Below are positions 8,240 through 11,862 of a stretch of 11,862 nt of DNA, piece by piece. The stretch is taken from positions 1 through 11,862 of the forward strand of contig MU603291.1 in assembly GCA_025201865.1 (NCBI GenBank), written 5' to 3'. The DNA is from Ramicandelaber brevisporus (Eukaryota > Kickxellomycota > Ramicandelaberales > Ramicandelaberaceae). Both the position numbers and the translations under genes were made by a program. A model generated the notes under the pieces. The model worked only from the letters and a program-made list of their open reading frames with translations, was not told the origin of the DNA and ran no database searches. Numbering within the stretch: position 1 is the first letter of the stretch; each line of letters starts with the position of its first letter.

Positions 8240-9040
8240 ATGACAGATCAGACCTCGAGGCAACGGCCACGCCAGCACAAACCACAAGCTCAGCAGCAGC
8301 CCCAGCAGCAGCAAAGGAGGCGCTCCTCCCAGCAGTCGCAGCAACAACAGCAGCAACAGCAACAGCCACAAGCTCATCACCAACTTGATTTACTTACAGA
8401 GCCTGCCGGTCAGTACCTTTCCGTTGAGCATCCATTCCGTCCACTTACTTCTGCTGGCAACAAGCTCGTCAATCCAGTTGATGCTCTCGTAAGCTGGTTG
8501 CGGCGTTCATTAACACAGTATCCCACAGTTACTTTGATGGGTGTTGAAGATGGCTTGCCCCAAATGTTATCTGCGATTCACATTGGAATCCATGTTGACG
8601 AGTTTGCGATTTTGACAGAACTGGAGACGTTTTCGATTGAAGCATCGCGAGGTAACTATAGAGCGAGTATGAAAGTGCGGTTGAGTCGTAGTGCTAAATT
8701 AGCGCCACTGCCGGCGCCGCTAGCGACAGCAACAACAGCAACAACAGCAGCAACAGCAACAGCACAGTCGTCTTCGGCCAAATTGATGACAGCGAAAGCG
8801 TGAGTGTTTTGATGAAGCTTGATTCTCCTGATGGATGCACACACACACTTGCTAAGATGTCAGGTGTCAAGCGACAAACCCTCTCCTCCTCATCCTCATC
8901 CTCCCTTTTTACTCCTCATTCTGGTAGTGGTGTGCTGTGTGCAAACCCAAGAGAACGATGAACAGCATCGATCTCTTAAGGTTATTGTGGGCAAGCGCGC
9001 TGACATCGTCCTTCCCACCAGCGACGTTTTACGCACCTAA
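8240..9040 (+). CDS. Gln-rich protein with possible Alba-like domain; probable intron, C-terminus unresolved
   Basis: The ATG at 8240 begins a basic, Gln-rich head (residues 1-52, with a nine-Gln run), then a compact hydrophobic domain (about 60-155). The pattern is NPVDALVSWLRRSL, then VTLMGVEDGLPQMLSAIHIG, then FAILTELETFSIEA. The order helix, strand-Gly loop, helix, strand is reminiscent of Alba-type nucleic-acid-binding domains (Alba, RPP25/POP7). This is a pattern match by eye, not a proven homology. Read without splicing, the protein has 187 residues and ends at TGA 8801-8803 after an Ala/Thr repeat. A coding-like tail in the same frame (8930-9040, including RSLKVIVGKRADIVL) suggests splicing. 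A donor GAG/GTAACT at 8652 joined to the acceptor GGTAG at 8927, after a strong pyrimidine tract, keeps the frame and gives about 174 residues. A GTGAGT donor at 8800 is an alternative. RNA or DNA binding is inferred. Confidence 0.6.
8330..8366 (+). repeat. CAG/CAA tract encoding glutamine run
   Basis: Mostly CAG and CAA codons encode a Gln run, including nine in a row, in the N-terminal region of the Alba-like candidate. Related CAG units begin already near 8290. Confidence 0.85.
8652..8927 (+). other. Candidate intron (276 bp) in the Alba-like gene
   Basis: The left edge reads GCGAG/GTAACT. The right edge is a roughly 45-base C/T-rich tract ending CTGGTAG. Removing it joins codon position 1 to codon position 2 in frame, avoids the TGA at 8801, and extends the protein to TAA 9038-9040. 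The putative intron contains the Ala/Thr-coding CAG repeat. Against it, the unspliced frame is also open to 8800, and GTGAGT at 8800 is a closer match to the donor consensus. An intron from 8800 would need an AAG acceptor at 8871 to keep the downstream frame. Confidence 0.4.
8725..8766 (+). repeat. ACAGCA triplet tract in the Ala/Thr frame
   Basis: The same CAG/CAA-type repeat as upstream is offset so that the gene's frame reads GCA and ACA, giving an Ala/Thr string instead of glutamine. It is either the low-complexity end of the unspliced protein or intronic. Confidence 0.8.
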
Positions 9041-9292
9041 GCACCTCCTTTGTATCTTGCTATTTTAAAAGAAGAAGATGATGATTAAAAGTAGTTGACT
9101 GGAGCGGGGAGGGGGAGCGGCCGAGACACATATGTGCTGCAACATCGCTCCACTCTCGGCTACCCCACTCTCATCACTAGCACAATATATCACTAATCAT
9201 ACGTGCGGCGCTATGCGAGCTCAGTTAGTTGCTGCTGCCGCCTCTGCTCCACACGCACATACACAAACCCTTCTTTCATTGATACATTGATT

Positions 9293-9362
9293 ACTACCAC
9301 AACCTTTCTGTCACTACTACTACTACTACTACCACAACCTTTCTGTCACTACTACTACTAAT
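9293..9362 (+). repeat. 35-bp direct tandem duplication
   Basis: The unit begins ACTACCACAACCTTTCTGTC and ends in ACT triplets. It occurs at 9293-9327 and immediately again at 9328-9362, identical except for one base in the last triplet. It was probably made by slippage or unequal exchange at the ACT repeats on its ends. Confidence 0.9.
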
Positions 9363-9382
9363 ACTACTACTACTACTACTAG
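9345..9382 (+). repeat. ACT/TAC microsatellite
   Basis: A run of ACT triplets is broken by one AAT triplet. It overlaps the end of the second 35-bp unit and is likely to be length-polymorphic. Confidence 0.9.
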
Positions 9383-9564
9383 TGCCACCACCCTCACCAG
9401 ATACATCTCCTTTCTTTCCTTTGATAGACTATTACTACTAATAGAATTTTGCCTCTTTTTATTCTGTTCTTGATAGACTTGTTTTGTTTCTTCCCCTTTT
9501 GAATTGTTCTCGTTCTTTCTCTGCACTTTGCCTCCGCTGTACAACACCACCTTCACCTCATCCA

Positions 9565-9588
9565 AATCACAATCACAATCACAATCAC
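9565..9588 (+). repeat. Four AATCAC hexamers before the start codon
   Basis: Four perfect tandem AATCAC units are followed by an A-rich leader (AAAAAAAACAACA) directly before the ATG at 9602. The A-rich context just upstream of the start favours this ATG as the real initiation codon. Confidence 0.85.
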
Positions 9589-9601
9589 AAAAAAAACAAC
9601 A

Positions 9602-10312
9602 ATGGCATCTGTGCCTTCTTCGCCAACTACCACTTCAGTCAAGTCAGTGGCACCTACTAGTTGGGTATCATCTGCAGCTGAGGCAACTCCAACACATCGT
9701 TCGTTGGATGGCAGTGATACAGATGTGCCCACTGCGCATATCCTTCGCATTGCACCCATTGTGATTGCAGTTGCACTCACTATATTGTTACTAATCACTC
9801 TATTAACCGTCACATTCAACACCCTATATCGGCGATACAAGCTCAAGACCCGGCGGCGCGCACTCGAGGTCACCACAGAGGCCTTCACAAGCTCCACCGT
9901 GGTTGATGTTGCTGCTGATCTCACGACGGCCGATGAGACCTCCCAGTCGCCGCCATCGACTCCAATCAGTTTGAGAACGGCGCTGCGTGGTTCATCAGAT
10001 GATGGCGAGACACTTCGTGGCGCAGCTGGTGTAATCTCGCCAATGTGTACTAATCAAGATGGCAAGTCGTATTATTTGGAAAGCGTTTCGATTCGCGTTC
10101 GCTCGGATAGCGATGCAAGCACAGCAAGCAGTGATGAGGATGGCAAGTCGACAGTTTGTGGAACGGCGAGTGCATCTGTTCGTGGCAGCCGCGACCTGGC
10201 CCGCTGTGATGCCCATGACTCTATCGAGCACGACAGCAAGATTGCCACTGCTATAGTTGTGGATGTCGATGGCCTGACGGAGCAACTCACCGATATCGCG
10301 CGTAAATCATAA
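9602..10312 (+). CDS. Unrecognised single-pass membrane protein, 236 aa
   Basis: No family was recognised. The ATG at 9602 follows an A-rich leader and is the first in frame after the spacer. Residues 1-45 are Ser/Thr/Pro-rich without a cleavable signal peptide. Residues about 50-73 form one strong transmembrane helix (IAPIVIAVALTILLLITLLT). It is followed at once by a basic stop-transfer cluster (RRYKLKTRRR), which predicts the short N-terminus outside or lumenal and the C-terminus cytosolic. The cytosolic part (about 90-236) is acidic and Ser/Thr/Asp-rich, with stretches such as RSDSDASTASSDEDGK that look like casein-kinase-type phosphorylation sites. Only two cysteines lie in the tail. The layout resembles small membrane-signalling or wall-sensor tails, but without a cysteine-rich ectodomain a WSC-type sensor is not supported. 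Confidence 0.75.
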   Translation: MASVPSSPTTTSVKSVAPTSWVSSAAEATPTHRSLDGSDTDVPTAHILRIAPIVIAVALTILLLITLLTVTFNTLYRRYKLKTRRRALEVTTEAFTSSTVVDVAADLTTADETSQSPPSTPISLRTALRGSSDDGETLRGAAGVISPMCTNQDGKSYYLESVSIRVRSDSDASTASSDEDGKSTVCGTASASVRGSRDLARCDAHDSIEHDSKIATAIVVDVDGLTEQLTDIARKS

Positions 10313-10375
10313 CTCCCCCTTTTCCTCAACTATCAAACTCCGCCTAGTTTACAAACTTTTGAACTCCAGCGCGAT

Positions 10376-10417
10376 CTGCCTCCTTCCTTCCTTCCTTCCT
10401 TCCTTTCCTTCCTTTCG
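10376..10417 (+). repeat. CCTT pyrimidine microsatellite upstream of ERG28
   Basis: CCTTCCTTCCTTCCTT units give way to CCTTT variants some 20 bases before the ERG28 ATG. The tract sits in the 125-bp spacer that must hold the ERG28 promoter or leader. Such pyrimidine tracts are common near fungal transcription starts, though its role here is inferred. Confidence 0.85.
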
Positions 10418-10437
10418 GCTGTGTACATACGGAAACC

Positions 10438-10842
10438 ATGTTGAACGCGCTTGCTCTTCCTGCAACTGCCCTCGGCAAGTGGGTGCTGCTCACTGCCGGC
10501 TTCTCGTTCTTCAACACGTGGCAGTGCTACTACAACCCGCGCGGTTTGACACTGGGCATCTACAATCTGCAGCAAGATCAAGTTACTCCTCTCGCCTCTC
10601 GTCTCTTTGGCACCTGGACGTTCTGTGTCGGCTTTGTGCGCCTGTATGCTGCTTACAACCTGGCCAACCCAGTGCTGTTTGATGCCCTGATTCTGACATA
10701 CGCTGCGGCATTGAGCCATTTCAGCGCCGAGGTGTTTGTGTACAAGACCGCCAAGTTGCTCAGTCCGGTATTCAGCACATTCTCGGTTGCAGTCATTTCT
10801 CTTGGATGGCTGCTTAACGTCCGCGGTACTATCTCTGCTTAA
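10438..10842 (+). CDS. ERG28: ERG28-like sterol biosynthesis scaffold protein
   Basis: The product is a small ER membrane protein that tethers the sterol C-4 demethylation enzymes (Erg25 oxidase, Erg26 decarboxylase, Erg27 ketoreductase) into one complex; it is not itself an enzyme. The 134 residues fit the family, which is usually about 130-150 aa. Hallmarks are the GKW start of helix 1 (about 14-30), the segment VTPLASRLFGTWT (49-61) leading into helix 2 with VRLYAAYNLANP (67-78), helix 3 (about 80-98) with LTYAAALSHFSAE, and the last helix (about 110-126). The ATG at 10438 has a good context (ACC before ATG) and matches the family N-terminus. No intron is present. It lies 125 bp after the upstream membrane-protein gene and converges on the minus-strand gene, with only 50 bp between stop codons. 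Confidence 0.93.
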   Translation: MLNALALPATALGKWVLLTAGFSFFNTWQCYYNPRGLTLGIYNLQQDQVTPLASRLFGTWTFCVGFVRLYAAYNLANPVLFDALILTYAAALSHFSAEVFVYKTAKLLSPVFSTFSVAVISLGWLLNVRGTISA

Positions 10843-10892
10843 ATCATTAAATGGTTCGTTAAATCAACGGCAAAAACATTAGTGTATCTTGT

Positions 10893-11828
10893 TTAGACAG
10901 TGGGGCGACGATAAAAGAGCGCCTCAAACAATCTGCCATCTTTGAAAGTGCCGCCCGGATGCAGTGCATATCCCGGCCACCCCGTGCGTCTGATCAGCGA
11001 TACCCAGAACTTTTGCTTTGCCAATGTTGTACCGTCTGGACTAATAATCCTTTTCTTCAGATACAGATCCTCAATTGGGTGCTCAATAACTCTTGGGGGT
11101 CCAAACCATCTCGCCGGCGTCTGCACCATCACGTTCTTTCCACCCTTGAGTACTGCCATTCTCAACACCACAAATGACTGCATGTACATGAGAGTGGATA
11201 CAATCATTCCACCCAGAATGACAGTGCCAAACGAGAATGCAAACTTCATTATCGCAGGTGATGGAGCATACGATGGCCACAATGGCGCAAACTCGTCGTT
11301 TTTGCCGTTGATTTCGTCCTCGGGAACTCCTTGGGCTTTACGCTCGGCTCGAATGGCAGCACGGCGCTTTTCTTCGGCATCCATGTCGTCCCATTGAACG
11401 GCGGTGTATGAGAGATGGGCAAAGTTGAGGCACATGATGAATTGGAGAGCAGTGAGGAACTTGACGAGAATGCTCATGCGCCGAGTGTCCCGCAGCTCAC
11501 TGGTGAACAACTCAATGTCATTGTGCTTGACGGATTCGCGATACTGGCGCAAGGATTTGACGAGACCTTGGGCGTAGATTGCACGTCCATCACGCGGTGC
11601 TGTCGCTGTCGTTGTTGTTGCTGTTGCTGCTGTTGCTGCTGCAGTCGCAGGTGCAGGCTTCGTGGTCGCTGAGGAAGAGGGAGCAGTGCTGCCGTAGAAA
11701 CGCCACGCAGTTTTGAGGATCGCGTGGCGCTGGGGTGTGAACAATGGCTGCTGCGGGAGCATAAACAAGTGTGGCTTGTTCACTGCTGCCGCCACAGTGC
11801 TGCCGAGTCGTGTGATTCTGCAGATCAT
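10893..11828 (-). CDS. Predicted mitochondrial two-helix membrane protein, TMEM223/TMEM186-like
   Basis: The 311-residue product starts at the ATG at 11828-11826. The first ~47 residues (MICRITRLGS to RFYGS) are rich in Arg/Lys and hydrophobics and lack acidic residues, as a mitochondrial presequence should. A low-complexity Ala/Thr linker (about 59-77) comes next. A transmembrane helix at about 120-143 and a second at about 194-219 bracket a charged loop (DMDAEEKRRAAIRAERKAQG). The C-terminal part, with VVLRMAVLKGGKNVMV, the WFGPP segment, KFWVSLIRRTG and FKDGRLFEAL, resembles by eye the C-terminal segment of TMEM223, a mitochondrial protein linked to cytochrome oxidase assembly in animals, and the related TMEM186/TMEM70 group. 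Homology is suggestive, not proven. The first ~35 bases beyond its ATG, rich in T on the plus strand, are the only upstream sequence in the window. Confidence 0.75.
   Translation of the reverse strand: MICRITRLGSTVAAAVNKPHLFMLPQQPLFTPQRHAILKTAWRFYGSTAPSSSATTKPAPATAAATAATATTTTATAPRDGRAIYAQGLVKSLRQYRESVKHNDIELFTSELRDTRRMSILVKFLTALQFIMCLNFAHLSYTAVQWDDMDAEEKRRAAIRAERKAQGVPEDEINGKNDEFAPLWPSYAPSPAIMKFAFSFGTVILGGMIVSTLMYMQSFVVLRMAVLKGGKNVMVQTPARWFGPPRVIEHPIEDLYLKKRIISPDGTTLAKQKFWVSLIRRTGWPGYALHPGGTFKDGRLFEALFYRRPTV
11599..11642 (-). repeat. CAG/CAA-type triplet tract encoding Ala/Thr linker
   Basis: On the minus strand this is a GCA/ACA triplet run encoding the Ala/Thr-rich linker between presequence and helix 1. 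It is the same repeat class as those in the EDEM-like and Alba-like genes, read in a different frame. Confidence 0.85.
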
Positions 11829-11862
11829 CCCTGTCGCTTCTCGCGTGGATTTTGTTTTCTTT

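Larger units (their letters stand above)
9041..9601. other. 561-bp spacer with repeats, no recognised gene
   Basis: The spacer runs from the 3' end of the Alba-like gene to the next ATG. It holds, in order, an AAG/GATG purine patch, a G-rich block (GGGGAGGGGGAG near 9106-9117), a small inverted repeat (9120-9160), a 35-bp tandem duplication plus ACT microsatellite (9293-9382), a T/C-rich stretch (9400-9560), and four AATCAC hexamers (9565-9588) just before the start codon. Short open frames here are repeat-driven. No tRNA or other RNA gene could be supported. Confidence 0.6.

Noticed and set aside
8074-8388. A 104-codon frame from ATG 8074, as a separate small gene or upstream exon
   Set aside because: It runs out of frame into the Gln-rich gene and its second half is only Ala/Thr from CAG repeats. 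The first half shows no recognisable domain.
8819-9040. A separate short gene with a hydrophobic segment FLLLILVVV
   Set aside because: The hydrophobic stretch is a translated pyrimidine tract, and the frame has no good ATG start. The end of it reads better as the last exon of the gene starting at 8240.
9208-9250. tRNA-like string GAGCTCAGTTAGTT
   Set aside because: It recalls a tRNA D-arm, but no B-box (GGTTCGA-type) follows and no acceptor stem or anticodon arm can be folded around it.
1-11862. A previously undescribed multi-gene system such as a defence island, biosynthetic cluster or mobile element
   Set aside because: The recognised genes are ordinary eukaryotic housekeeping genes (lipin, EDEM-like, ERG28, a mitochondrial membrane protein). 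No transposase, integrase, terminal repeats, CRISPR array or clustered enzyme set was seen.

Overview
The window is compact eukaryotic nuclear DNA, most likely from a fungus. The evidence is a lipin-type phosphatidate phosphatase with a Pah1-like tail tryptophan segment, an ERG28-type sterol scaffold, an EDEM-family mannosidase, a gene roughly every 1.5-2 kb, and very long uninterrupted reading frames. Lipin runs for 1092 codons and the EDEM-like gene for 1120 codons, both without an intron. This intron poverty, together with many CAG/CAA-type repeats inside genes, would suit an early-diverging lineage such as Zoopagomycota or Kickxellomycotina. That placement is inference; no rRNA or other lineage marker is present.

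Layout. Positions 1-3276 (minus) hold lipin, whose 3' end is cut off by the window edge. A 341-bp divergent spacer (3277-3617) separates it from a plus-strand EDEM-like gene with a GH47 mannosidase domain and a protease-associated (PA) domain (3618-6980). Next on the plus strand come a small predicted secreted Ser/Thr-rich protein (7231-7965), a Gln-rich protein with a possible Alba-like fold and a probable intron (8240-9040), and a 560-bp repeat-bearing spacer. These are followed by an unrecognised single-pass membrane protein (9602-10312) and ERG28 (10438-10842). The last gene, on the minus strand (10893-11828) and convergent with ERG28, encodes a predicted mitochondrial two-helix membrane protein resembling TMEM223.

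Shared themes. Three genes act at the ER: lipin makes diacylglycerol from phosphatidate, the EDEM-like protein trims mannose on misfolded glycoproteins for ERAD, and ERG28 scaffolds sterol C-4 demethylation. Lipin and EDEM share one short intergenic region, so co-regulation is possible but not shown. Nothing here looks like an operon, mobile element, defence island or other dedicated new system. The most useful leads are the unresolved splicing and C-terminus of the Alba-like gene, the PA-domain insert in the EDEM-like protein, a possible Kex2-type processed secreted peptide, two orphan proteins, and same-motif repeats translated in different frames in different genes.
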